This document shows positions 1-9,100 of a stretch of DNA of 64,000 nucleotides, piece by piece. A model generated the notes under the pieces. It was not told the origin of the DNA. It saw only the letters and a list, made by a program, of their open reading frames with translations, and did not search any database. The number at the start of each line of letters is the position of its first letter. Within the stretch, counting starts at the first letter, position 1. A program made the position numbers and the translations under genes. The DNA is from DAOPZC01 sp035353175. Its GTDB lineage: Bacteria; Verrucomicrobiota; Kiritimatiellia; RFP12; UBA1067. Location of the stretch: the NCBI GenBank assembly GCA_035353175.1, contig DAOPZC010000006.1, positions 1 to 64,000 on the forward strand, given 5' to 3'.

Positions 1-46
1 GACGCCCTGTCTTGGTTTGTCTCGTGCGGCTATAGATTTAATTAAT

Positions 47-60
47 ATGCTCTAGAGCAT
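47..60. promoter_or_regulatory. 14-bp perfect palindrome upstream of first gene
   Basis: ATGCTCTAGAGCAT is a perfect palindrome inside an AT-rich stretch (about 31-60) in the leader of the gene starting at 129. An operator for a dimeric regulator is possible. No convincing -35/-10 pair with normal spacing was found here, so the function is inferred only from symmetry and position. Confidence 0.3.
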
Positions 61-128
61 CGCCCGTTTGCTGCCGGACACGAGGACATTCTGGCTTCGA
101 TCCACCGAAACGACGGAGGCTTGATATC

Positions 129-1646
129 ATGTTCGCACACGTGTTTCGCAGGCACCTTGGTTTTCTGCTGACCGGAACGATCCTGTCGGCCCGTCTTTTA
201 CACGCGTCCATACTGCAGGTGGGCACCGGCGGCGGGATGACGTCGCCCGGAAGTTGGTCGTCCGGCGCTGCCGCAACCGACGCCTTCACCGCGCTGACCG
301 TCGACCCAGCCAAATTCGGGACTTTGTACGACAGCGCCAGTGGCACCGTCGGCGGCGGCGCGGCCGCCGGCGATCTCTACTACGCCTTCACGGCCCGCTC
401 CCTAGACCGGCGGGGCGATGTGGTTTACTGCCCCACCAACACGTCGACTGCGATTCCCTACGATCTCGGTTCGTCGTCTTTTGCCGGGGGACAGCTTGTC
501 GGTGCCGCACCGTCCCTGAGCGTCGGCGAAGCCTACGGCCGCTGGGCACACAGTTACAACATCGGAACCAACGGGAGTGGAAGCGCCAACGAGTTCTCGA
601 TCCGCAAAGATCCTTCGCCCGCCCGCGTCGCGCTCTTCGAGGTCCATGTGCATTACAACAGCTCAGCGGCCGACAGTGCCACGATCACCATGTGGACCTA
701 CGACAATCTGCCGGGACAACGACAGCCTGCCGCCACCGATGTGGCAACTTGGACACAAACCTTGGCCACGGCAAACAACGATTTTTCCTTCAACAAATTC
801 CAGTTCATCTCGGGCCACGCCGATACCATACCTTACACGCGGTGGCGGTTCTCAAACGTCGTGTTTGCGCAAAACGCCGGTGAGGCGTCGGACTACCTGT
901 TGGCGAATCCCGTCAACCCTATCCGCAAATCGCTGATTCAGCTCGGCACAGGCGGAGGCACCAATGAAGTTGCGGCGTGTTCGCCGGCCACAAACTTTGT
1001 CACGATCTCGGCGCTGACCGTCGATCCCGCTCTATTCGGGAATTTATTCGACAGCGCCAGCGGTCGTGTGGGCGGCGGCGCGGTATCCGGCGAGGTCTTC
1101 TACGCCTTCACGGCGCGTTCGCTGGACCGCACGGGCGACACCTGCCTGCCGACCGGAACGACCGCCTACACGCCGAATAACCCCGGCAGTTCCGCTGCGG
1201 GTGGACAGCTTGTCGGCGCGAACCCGTCGCTGGGGATCGGGCAGAAATTCGGCAATTGGGGTATGGGCTGGTTCACCGCCACAAACTGCACGGGCGGAGG
1301 CGATTTCGGCCCACGCATCGACGCGGCGACGGCGCGCGTGTCGCTTTTTGAAGTGCGGTTGCGTTTTAACCCCACGGCAAACGATACAGCCTACGTCACA
1401 AAATACGTGTTTGACAACCTGCCTAATCAACGTCAGCCGCTCGCCTCCGACACGCCTGCGCATATGCGTTCGCTTTCAGTCAGCGGCGATTTTTCCTTCA
1501 ACAAATTCCAATTCGTTACAGGCCATTCGTCATCGGTCAAGACGCGTTGGCTTTTTTCGAACGTCGTCTTCACCCGCGATCCCGGCACGGCGGCCCTCTA
1601 CCTGCTGGATCCGTCAAAGAACGGCACGATGATCGCTGTCCGTTAG
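129..1646 (+). CDS. Exported protein with two tandem ~230-residue repeats
   Basis: This 505-residue protein has an N-terminal signal peptide (basic start, hydrophobic stretch to about residue 26). The start is supported by GGAGG 9 nt upstream. The mature part is an internal duplication: residues about 28-260 and 270-495 share TALTVDPAKFG/SALTVDPALFG, LYDSASG/LFDSASG, YAFTARSLDR, QLVGA, LFEV, DNLP.QRQP and DFSFNKFQF. No family was recognised. It ends in SKNGTMIAVR, resembling the ends of the exported proteins ending at 11409 and 27078. It was probably once a single module. Each half looks like a beta-rich domain, but the function is unknown. It converges on the patatin operon with an 80-nt gap. 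Confidence 0.85.
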   Translation: MFAHVFRRHLGFLLTGTILSARLLHASILQVGTGGGMTSPGSWSSGAAATDAFTALTVDPAKFGTLYDSASGTVGGGAAAGDLYYAFTARSLDRRGDVVYCPTNTSTAIPYDLGSSSFAGGQLVGAAPSLSVGEAYGRWAHSYNIGTNGSGSANEFSIRKDPSPARVALFEVHVHYNSSAADSATITMWTYDNLPGQRQPAATDVATWTQTLATANNDFSFNKFQFISGHADTIPYTRWRFSNVVFAQNAGEASDYLLANPVNPIRKSLIQLGTGGGTNEVAACSPATNFVTISALTVDPALFGNLFDSASGRVGGGAVSGEVFYAFTARSLDRTGDTCLPTGTTAYTPNNPGSSAAGGQLVGANPSLGIGQKFGNWGMGWFTATNCTGGGDFGPRIDAATARVSLFEVRLRFNPTANDTAYVTKYVFDNLPNQRQPLASDTPAHMRSLSVSGDFSFNKFQFVTGHSSSVKTRWLFSNVVFTRDPGTAALYLLDPSKNGTMIAVR

Positions 1647-1724
1647 TTCAGGGCATGGCCCCACGGCCAACGCCGCCATAAAACGGGAACACGTCCCCTT
1701 CCACGTGCCCCCGGCCCGCGCGCG

Positions 1725-3362
1725 TCAGCGGACTTTCACAAAAAGATCGTGCTCTTCCAAAGACGTCCGCACGACCTTCTTCAAGCGCTCGCGGACGTTC
1801 TTGGCAACGAGACCCCACAACGTCCATGAGATCGGGCGGGACAGGATCTGTAGCGGCAGCGCCTCTTTTATTTTTTGGACGATGAGATCCAAGCGCGCCT
1901 CCATCTGCCCGCCGAGCCGGTCGAGCTCGTCCATCCCGTAGACCGGCCAAGTCGGCGGCTTCACCACGTCGAGGGCGGAACCCACCAGCGGAATGACCGG
2001 CATGAACGCCTTGCCCCCCTCGACGAAAAGCCAGGCCTTCGCCTGAGCCTCCTCATACGAAACCCGGAAGCGTTTGTTGACGCGGCCCGGCTCGACCTCC
2101 AGCGCGAAATGGCTCCGGAGAAACTTCTGACAGTTCCGGCGGCCCAAAATGAAGTCGTGCACGCGAAACTCGCGCGACAGGAAACCGCCGAAGGCGCCGA
2201 GCGCCCCGCACGCAATCGCCTTGGGCGACAGCAAGCGCTCGCCATGGTCGGTCCGAATCGGTGCGATCAGGAAACGGTTGCAGACCGTGCTATCCTGCGC
2301 CTGCGCCAGCTCCTCGGGCTTAAATCGCGCCTCGTCGATCGCCGATCCAAGAATGGTCGACATCTGCTTCAGCAGGCCGGGGCGCGGCGAGTCGTAAGTA
2401 TCCTCCGGCACAACCTCCCGTCCCACGAAGGGATCGACCATGATGATCATCCCGCCCGCGCCGGTCGGTGTTTGCGGATCTTGCCCCTCCTCCTCCTTGG
2501 ACAAGCGCTCCCGGGCGAGTTGGAACGGTTCGTTGTCCGTCACGCCCGCATCGACCGCCCAGAAACACATCTCCGCGCTTGCGCCGCTGGCGTCCCAAGC
2601 CGGCTCGATGACGCCGCCGCCGCGCGGATCGCCCGCATAGTCCTTCCGCCGACGCCGAATCTTGCGCGGCGCGAGCCCGATCGGAAACGCGCCGCTGGCC
2701 AACGCCGCACTCCTCAAGAGGTCCCAGTTCTCGCCGCTGTAGTTCCCGGCTTCGAGCCAGTAGCCATCCGGGCCGGAGGGACGCACCTCTGCCAGCGTGA
2801 ACTCCAGCCGATCCCCGTGCCGCGTCATCTCGTGTCCCTGCCCCGTCTCGCCCGCGAAGGCGATGCGGTACGGGATACCCCGCTGGTTGGTGAAGCAGAG
2901 GATCGTGCGGAAATCCGAGGCGATGTACGCCCGCCGCTTGGCCGCGAGCTTCGAGCTGAAAACGTCGCGGGCGATGCGGTCAAGCACCGTGGAGTCCAGC
3001 AGCGAAGGCAACTCATCCTCGCCGCGGTCTTGCTTGCCCAGCAGATCGGCGATGTCGATTCGGTTGACCCAGGCTTCAAACAAGTTGTTCGCGGTGTGCC
3101 GCTCGCCCGCAGGGTCGGCCACGCGCGGAAAGTCGCGGTCCGCCATCGCCGTCATCACCGCCGCCGTCATGCCGCCGGCCGACGCGCCGGTCACCACTTT
3201 CAGCAGCACCTCGTGCGACGGCACCGCCGGGTCGCCGCGTTCCTTCGCGGCCTGCCACTCGTCAAGCGCCTGAAACAGAAAATCGATCACGCCCGCCTGG
3301 TAGGCGCCCGCCGAGACAGCGCCCGCCATCGTCAGCCCGATTTCAAACCGGTCACTGCTCAT
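1725..3362 (-). CDS. Patatin-like phospholipase
   Basis: This 545-residue protein is a patatin-family lipid acyl hydrolase with a Ser-Asp dyad. The N-terminal oxyanion-hole glycine run is present (MAGAVSAGAYQAG, residues 12-24). The nucleophile elbow is GASAGG, with Ser61. The catalytic Asp is Asp271 in DAGVTDNEPF. No signal peptide is visible, so it is probably cytoplasmic or exported by an unseen route. At 545 residues it is longer than a minimal patatin, and the C-terminal ~230 residues have no recognised domain. It is the last gene of a four-gene minus-strand operon, 22 nt after a small lipoprotein gene. The fold and catalytic role are clear; the substrate is unknown. Confidence 0.9.
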   Translation of the reverse strand: MSSDRFEIGLTMAGAVSAGAYQAGVIDFLFQALDEWQAAKERGDPAVPSHEVLLKVVTGASAGGMTAAVMTAMADRDFPRVADPAGERHTANNLFEAWVNRIDIADLLGKQDRGEDELPSLLDSTVLDRIARDVFSSKLAAKRRAYIASDFRTILCFTNQRGIPYRIAFAGETGQGHEMTRHGDRLEFTLAEVRPSGPDGYWLEAGNYSGENWDLLRSAALASGAFPIGLAPRKIRRRRKDYAGDPRGGGVIEPAWDASGASAEMCFWAVDAGVTDNEPFQLARERLSKEEEGQDPQTPTGAGGMIIMVDPFVGREVVPEDTYDSPRPGLLKQMSTILGSAIDEARFKPEELAQAQDSTVCNRFLIAPIRTDHGERLLSPKAIACGALGAFGGFLSREFRVHDFILGRRNCQKFLRSHFALEVEPGRVNKRFRVSYEEAQAKAWLFVEGGKAFMPVIPLVGSALDVVKPPTWPVYGMDELDRLGGQMEARLDLIVQKIKEALPLQILSRPISWTLWGLVAKNVRERLKKVVRTSLEEHDLFVKVR

Positions 3363-3384
3363 AGAAAGCCTCCTTCCCGCCCGC

Positions 3385-3849
3385 TCACTTCTTGTCGGAC
3401 AGCTCGCCGGCCGTCTTGGCCACCGTCGCGGCAGCGTTCAGCGCACCCGCCGCGCCTGACTCGCCGCTGGCCTTGATCAGCTTCGGCATCCCGTTCTCGC
3501 CGAACTGGAGCGCAAGCCCGCCGTCGGCGAACGGCAGCGCACGGTAGTTGACGTCCCACGTGGGCCGATCCGTGTCGATCACCTCGCCGCTCACGCGGTC
3601 CGTCAGATCATGGACACCGGCGTAGATCAGCTCGGGGTCCGCCTGGGTTTTGACCCAGTCGCCCGCCTCGTTCTGCATCCCGGACGGCTCCCCACCCATA
3701 TAGACGTAGACGTCGTACGTGCGGCTCTCCGTCCAGCGGATGCCGCGCGGCGGGTCGGAGGGACTCACCCGCGTATGGACCAATGTGTTGCAGCAGCCGC
3801 CGGCCACAAAGGCCGTTGCGATCATCGCGAATTGCCACATGCTTTTCAT
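3385..3849 (-). CDS. Small predicted lipoprotein
   Basis: This 154-residue protein is read from the ATG at 3849, which follows AGGAAAGG. A possible upstream in-frame start at 3876 would add nine residues and lacks a ribosome site. The signal peptide ends in a lipobox-like FVAGGC, so it is probably a lipoprotein. The mature domain, about 130 residues, matches no family I recognise. It lies between a larger lipoprotein gene (23-nt gap) and the patatin gene (22-nt gap) on the same transcript, which suggests a role in the same complex or pathway. Confidence 0.8.
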   Translation of the reverse strand: MKSMWQFAMIATAFVAGGCCNTLVHTRVSPSDPPRGIRWTESRTYDVYVYMGGEPSGMQNEAGDWVKTQADPELIYAGVHDLTDRVSGEVIDTDRPTWDVNYRALPFADGGLALQFGENGMPKLIKASGESGAAGALNAAATVAKTAGELSDKK

Positions 3850-3872
3850 GGAGAACACCCTTTCCTGATGCG

Positions 3873-4802
3873 TCATTTTCTGGGGACGAGATACACGCCG
3901 ATTTTACCGGCCTCAAGGTTCCGCGCCGCGGTTTCGGCCGCCTGCACCCCGTCAACCACCATCGCGGGTTGCACCGTGTATTGAGACGGCAGCGTGCCGG
4001 TGGGGTTCGCTTTCTCCGCCAGTTGCTTTTCCAGCTCGGCGATCCGCTCGCTCAGCGCCACCAGATTGTCCTTAACCTGCTTGATCTCCTTGTCATTGGC
4101 GGGCTTCGCGTGGGCGAGTCGCTCCATCGTCTGAAACGCCTGTTGACGCGCGGCACGCATCACCAGCAACTCCTGAAGCAGCGGAATGCGCGCGAGCGTC
4201 TGCGCACACCGCTTCAGCGACTCCGTCGCCACCCGCCGCTCGGCCAACAGCTTCGGGTCGTCCGGCCGCGTTCCGAGTTCCGTTTTCAGCCTTTCGATCG
4301 TGTCCGTCAACGCGGATCTTTCTTTCAACGCGTTGTCATATTCGGCTTGCAGGTCGCCGACGCCCTTTGCGGCTGCAGGCGCGTCAAGCGCTCCCGCCAA
4401 CGAGGCCGCTTTGGCGGCACTGGTGACGAAAGAAGCCAGCGCGGAGACCGTCTCAAGCGTCTGGTCCTCAACGCTGGCGCTCACCGCCAGCGTGCCTCCT
4501 TTCGCGTCGCGCGTCACGGAGAAATCCGTCTTGGAGAACCAGGTCGGCGAGTTGCGGATCAGGTATCCCCGCTCGTAGTCCGGCCGGGTGACGAGATCGA
4601 TCTTCCATGTCACGGCTGGCGTTGGCTTGCCCTTCTCGTCCAGCCCCAGTTTGCTGACCACGAAGTCCTGGCGCAGCGGATAATAGGGCACACCGTCCAC
4701 CCTTGCGCAAGGATCTTTCGGCATCTCGGTCACGGAGAGATGACTGCAGCCCGCCGCCGCCATCAGCAGCGGCCAGAGCATCCGCGTCGTCTGGATCTTC
4801 AT
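3873..4802 (-). CDS. Predicted lipoprotein with coiled-coil region
   Basis: This protein has 309 residues from the ATG at 4802, which is preceded by AGAAAGGAACG. The open frame continues upstream, but that extension overlaps the protease gene and is not coding. The signal peptide ends in the lipobox MAAAGC, making it a probable lipoprotein. Residues about 150-275 are rich in Leu, Glu, Lys and Arg with heptad-like spacing and probably form alpha-helical coiled coil. No family was recognised. It sits between the protease gene (23-nt gap) and the small lipoprotein gene (23-nt gap) in the same operon. It could be an envelope scaffold for the protease or patatin, but that is only inferred from context. 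Confidence 0.8.
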   Translation of the reverse strand: MKIQTTRMLWPLLMAAAGCSHLSVTEMPKDPCARVDGVPYYPLRQDFVVSKLGLDEKGKPTPAVTWKIDLVTRPDYERGYLIRNSPTWFSKTDFSVTRDAKGGTLAVSASVEDQTLETVSALASFVTSAAKAASLAGALDAPAAAKGVGDLQAEYDNALKERSALTDTIERLKTELGTRPDDPKLLAERRVATESLKRCAQTLARIPLLQELLVMRAARQQAFQTMERLAHAKPANDKEIKQVKDNLVALSERIAELEKQLAEKANPTGTLPSQYTVQPAMVVDGVQAAETAARNLEAGKIGVYLVPRK

Positions 4803-4825
4803 GGCATCGTTCCTTTCTGTCTTTT

Positions 4826-5797
4826 TTACACGAAGGAGAGTTCCAGCCTTGCCGTGTCGTCTGCGGCGCAACACATCGCGGCGGGCTTGGATGCGAACAG
4901 CAGAGCGCGGTCGACCGGCGTCATCAGATCCCTGACGCCGTTGTCGGCGACAAACAGGCCGACGGCGCGGCCGCGCGCATCCACCGCCACGGCGCCGGAG
5001 TCGCCCGCTCTCCCCACATCGCTGACCTCGATCTGCCCGGCCAGGTAGCAGCACGCGCCGGGCGAGCCGCCCCACCCGAAGACGCACTCCTTGACCGCGA
5101 AGCGGGTGACCGTCCCCGTCCGTTTGCCCGAGGCGGCCCCGATGATCGCGACCGGGTCGTTCACCTGGCAAGGGCCGCCGAGCCCGCAGATCGCCGGCTG
5201 CGCCGTCGCCAACCGGCTCAGGCATCCTTGCGACGTCACGCGGACAAGCGCAACGTCCGCCCAGTTCTCCACGCCCGGAATGAGCAAGCTGTAGCGGGCG
5301 AGCCGGCCGAAGACCGCACCGTCGCCCGCGCACGTGACGGGCGCGCCCAGCCGCGTCACCCGCCCGAAATCGGTCGCCACATGCGAGCAGGTGAGCGCAT
5401 AGTCCTCGCCGTTCTGGCTGCGGACAAAACCGCCGAGCGTCCCCCAGGTCAGGCCTCCGACGACTTGAATCGCTGCGCCGGACACCGCGGCCGCCGCGGC
5501 CGAGAAGCGCTTGGGCTTCTGCTCGATGACATCGGTCGGGAGAAAAAGCGGACGGCCCCCGGGCGACGAACGCCCCGCCTTGACCTTGCGTGCGATGCGA
5601 TATCCGGCGGGGATCGTCTTCTGATTCCGAATCTTCTTGCGCACCGCGACCACCAAGGCGAGGCGGCGGGACTCCTCCCCGCGCGTGTGTTTGTAGCCGA
5701 TCCCGATGCTCAACACGTTCGGATCGCGGAAAAGATGATCATTTTCCGCAACGATTCCAGCAAACATTTTCCGGCCGGCGACATTTATAGACGTCAT
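4826..5797 (-). CDS. Trypsin-like serine protease (Nal1-like architecture)
   Basis: This 323-residue protein has a chymotrypsin-fold catalytic triad: His139 in LTCSHVA, Asp181 in NWADVALV and Ser267 in GRAGDSGA. Residues 25-95 (VLSIGIGYK, LALVVAVRKK, LPTDVIE) resemble the N-terminal domain found before the protease domain in NAL1-like S1 peptidases. No signal peptide is visible. GGAGG 7 nt before the ATG fixes the start. It is the first gene of the operon that continues with two lipoproteins and a patatin. The protease assignment is firm. The substrate is unknown; cleavage of operon partners is possible but speculative. Confidence 0.88.
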   Translation of the reverse strand: MTSINVAGRKMFAGIVAENDHLFRDPNVLSIGIGYKHTRGEESRRLALVVAVRKKIRNQKTIPAGYRIARKVKAGRSSPGGRPLFLPTDVIEQKPKRFSAAAAAVSGAAIQVVGGLTWGTLGGFVRSQNGEDYALTCSHVATDFGRVTRLGAPVTCAGDGAVFGRLARYSLLIPGVENWADVALVRVTSQGCLSRLATAQPAICGLGGPCQVNDPVAIIGAASGKRTGTVTRFAVKECVFGWGGSPGACCYLAGQIEVSDVGRAGDSGAVAVDARGRAVGLFVADNGVRDLMTPVDRALLFASKPAAMCCAADDTARLELSFV

Positions 5798-5815
5798 ACA
5801 CAGGCCTCCAGAATC

Positions 5816-5835
5816 TGGATATTAATATATATCCA
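5816..5835. promoter_or_regulatory. Inverted repeat overlapping the -10 box (candidate operator)
   Basis: TGGATAT and ATATCCA form 7-bp perfect arms separated by six bases. The repeat covers the -10 element and the predicted transcription start of the minus-strand operon, where a bound repressor would block initiation. The regulator is not visible in the window. Confidence 0.45.
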
Positions 5836-5852
5836 TACTTTCCAACCGTCAA
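5824..5852 (-). promoter_or_regulatory. Sigma70-type promoter of the protease-patatin operon
   Basis: Read on the minus strand, TTGACG (5847-5852) is followed by a 17-nt spacer and TATATT (5824-5829). Each box matches consensus at five of six positions. The predicted transcript start is near 5817, leaving a ~20-nt leader with a GGAGG ribosome site before the protease ATG at 5797. Confidence 0.72.
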
Positions 5853-6171
5853 CTCGGAATCGCTTGGGATGACGCATCTTAAAATTGATTCAGCACGTCT
5901 GAATTGCGTTTGCAATGACGATTCTGGCCTTTTCGTAGTCTTAATCCTGCGCATAATCGTAATTCGTCAAGCCAACCCTCGTGACGCTTTGATTCACAGC
6001 CCCCGGATATCCCGCCCCTCCGCCGCTCGACCGCGATCTCGCGGCACAGGGTGGTCTTGCGCAGCAAGGGCTTTCGTCCATTTGACCTTGTCGCACCAAA
6101 AAGTCCTGTGCTAATTTGTACACGGTATGGATACGTCCGTCGCAAGACGAGAGACATAAGGGGAGAAACGC
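5853..6171. other. Intergenic region between divergent genes
   Basis: No gene is supported in this gap between the protease operon promoter and the beta-repeat protein gene at 6172. It holds a small inverted repeat ATTGC-GTTT-GCAAT and TAAT-rich words near 5940-5965. No convincing promoter was found for the plus-strand gene, although TTGACC at 6082 is a possible -35 box. Confidence 0.4.
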
Positions 6172-9100
6172 ATGAAACGCGGGATCGGCACGAAACGGCT
6201 TGGGGGATTCTTTTTTCTGTTGGCGGCCTCGGGTGCGGCGCTGTCAGCCCACGCCGCCGACGGCGTGTGGACCAACACCTCGTCCGGTGCCTGGAGCGAT
6301 GCGACCAAATGGGTCGGCGGCGCGGTCGCCGGGAGCGGCGGCACCGCAACCTTCAAGGCGGCCTCCGGCAAGGTTGAGGTCACCAACGATCTCGGCACGG
6401 TCACGCTCGCGGGATTGAGCGCCAACACGGACTCGGCGGACGGCAGCACCGCAGCCGAGTGGATCCTCGTCGGCGGCACCAACGAGATGGTCGCCCCGGC
6501 CCTCATCCAGACGCGCGCCAGCAGCCTCTCGCTCCGGCCGACGACGCTCGCCGGCAGCGCGGACCTGCTGATCACGGGCCTCGGCCGCCTTTTCCTCGGC
6601 GACGACAACCTCTATACGGGGCGCACCATCATCTCGAACGGCAACGTGCGCGTGGCCCGCGACAGCGGCTTCGGCCCTGTGCCGGCCACCCTGCAGGCGG
6701 ACGCCATCATCCTCGACAACGGCGGCCTGGAGAACGACGAGAACGCCTTCGTGCTGACCAACGCGGCCACGCGCGGCATCACCGTGACGGCGCGCGGCGG
6801 ATTCCTCGGCTGCGGCTACACGTCCGCCGGATTCCTCGTCAACGCCCCGGTCACCGGCCCCGGGCTGCTCGGCATCAACTTCGAGAACTGCCCCGTGACG
6901 CTGAGCAATCCGGCGAACGACTATGCCGGCGACACGGTGGTCGGCACGAACGGTCCGGGCGCGAACACCGTCTGCTTGCCGACGCTCAAGCTCGGGCAGA
7001 GCGAGGTCCTCCCGCACGGCGCAGGCAAGGGCGGGCTCCGGGTCGGGACAGACAGCAGCTTCAACAACACGCTGCCGACCTCGACGCTCGACTTGAACGG
7101 CCAGACGGAGACCGTCAACACGCTGGTCTCCGGGCCGCGCGCGCGCATCACGAGCTCGGTGGCGAACCAGGGCCGGCTCTCCGTGGGCGCGACGGGCGAG
7201 GACAGCGACTTCCGCGGCACGCTTGACGGCGGCGCGACGATCGAGAAGCAGGGCGGCGGCACGCTGCGCGTGACCGGCGCGACGGTCACCGGCGGCACGC
7301 TCGACATCCGGGCGGGCACCGTCGCCGCAGGCGGGCCGAACCTCACCTCCGGCGCCAGCGTCCTGTTCGACGGCGGCGACCTGCGCCTGACGGCGCCCTC
7401 GGGGCTCTATGAGTATTACGGCTCGGGCGGAGCCACGCTCGACCCCGGCGCCGCGCTCGCCTTCAGCGGCTGGCGGCTCTGGCCCGAAAAAGGCTCCGAG
7501 ACGGTGGCCGCGACCTTCGTCAACGGCCGGCAGTATGTCTACCGCGGCAAGTGGCACCTGCCGGAGGCGGGCATCTACAGCTTCGCGAAAGGCTTCGACG
7601 ACAGCGGCTCTCTGGCGATCGACGGCACGCTGATCCTGTCCAACACGGTGACGGCCACGCGCGCGGTCGTGAACGATGTGGCGCTCGCCGCCGGCTGGCA
7701 CACGGTCGAACTGCGCGTGGGCGACGCCAGCAGCGGCGTCGGCCCCCAGTTCGGCTTCCGCAACGCGATCCTGTTCGACCCTCAGAACGGCGGCTTCACC
7801 AACGGCGCCGAAGTCGCGCGCGCCCGGGTCTTCACGGACGACGGCGGCACGAATCTGGTCGCCTATGGGCGCGACTGCGTGCTGTCCGCGAAGCTGCTGC
7901 TGTCGCAAGACGCGACGCTCACGGTCGGCGAGGAGGCCGGACGCCTCGTGTTCGGCGGCGTGCTGACGACCAACCGGGTGGCCGACCCCGAACCGGTGCT
8001 GACGGTCGAGAACGGCGGCGCGCCGCTGATCTTCGGTTCGGACAGTGGAACCCCGGCGGTGCTGGACGCGGCCGTAAGCAGCGCAGGCGGCACGGTCCTC
8101 ACCAACCGCGTGTGGCTGCGCCGTGTGCCGAGCGGCACCTATTCCATCGCCGCGGGCGCGGATGTCGCACTCGACGGCGCCGCCCTGCTGGGCGGCCCCT
8201 TGACGCTGACCGGCTATTCCGTGCGCGTGGTGGGCGACGGCTCGGTGGGCGGCGACGGCTCGGTGACGGCCAACGCGGGAACCGCCGTCTGGTTCGACAC
8301 GATGCGCTATGCGAACCGCGCGCTGGCGGACAGCCCCGCGACAGCGGCAACCTACGCCAACGCCGTGGCGCTGAACGGCGGAACCGCGCGCTTCACCGGC
8401 GCGGGCACGATCACGTACAGCGGCGCGCTGACCGGCACGGGCAACGCCGTGAAGAGCGGGGCGGGCGACCTGCTGCTGACGGGAAGCGGCTCCTCCTTGA
8501 ACGGCGAGATCCAAGTCACCGCGGGCCGCCTCCTGCCTGCGAACGAAGCGGCCTTGGGCGGCGCGACCGTGCGCGTCAACGGCGGCCGCCTGTCGCCCCC
8601 CTCCGGCGCGGACCTGACGCTGTCGGCAACGCCGGTCGTCGTTTCCTCCGGCGGGTTCGAGGTGCCCGCCGGCCGGACGCTCACGCTCGACGGCCAAGTC
8701 AAAGGCGAAGGGAACGTCTCCAAATGGGGCGACGGCCTGCTCGTGCTGGGCGGCACGGCGATCAACACCAACTTCGACCTGCACGTGCGCGGCGGCCTCG
8801 TCGAGCTGAACAAGAGCGGCGCGGCGACCGACTATGCGGTCCGCAACCTGATCGGCATCGCCACCAATCTGACGGTCAAGCTGACCGGCTCCAACGGCAA
8901 CCAGATCGGAGGCGGCGTGACGCTGGACGGCGGGCTCCTCGACCTGAACGGACGCGGCGAAAGCATCGGCGTGCTGACGAACACGCCCGCCGGCGGCACG
9001 GTGACGAACAGCGCAGCCTCCCCCGCCACGCTGACGGTCGGCGAAGGGGGCGTGTCGTCGTCTTTCGACGGCGTGCTGACCGACGGCGCAGGCGCCCTGG

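Noticed and set aside
3873..5333. 486-residue minus-strand open frame extending the 309-residue lipoprotein upstream
   Set aside because: The extra 177 residues overlap the trypsin-like protease in another frame and are Arg-rich shadow sequence. The lipoprotein start at 4802 has a ribosome site and signal peptide.
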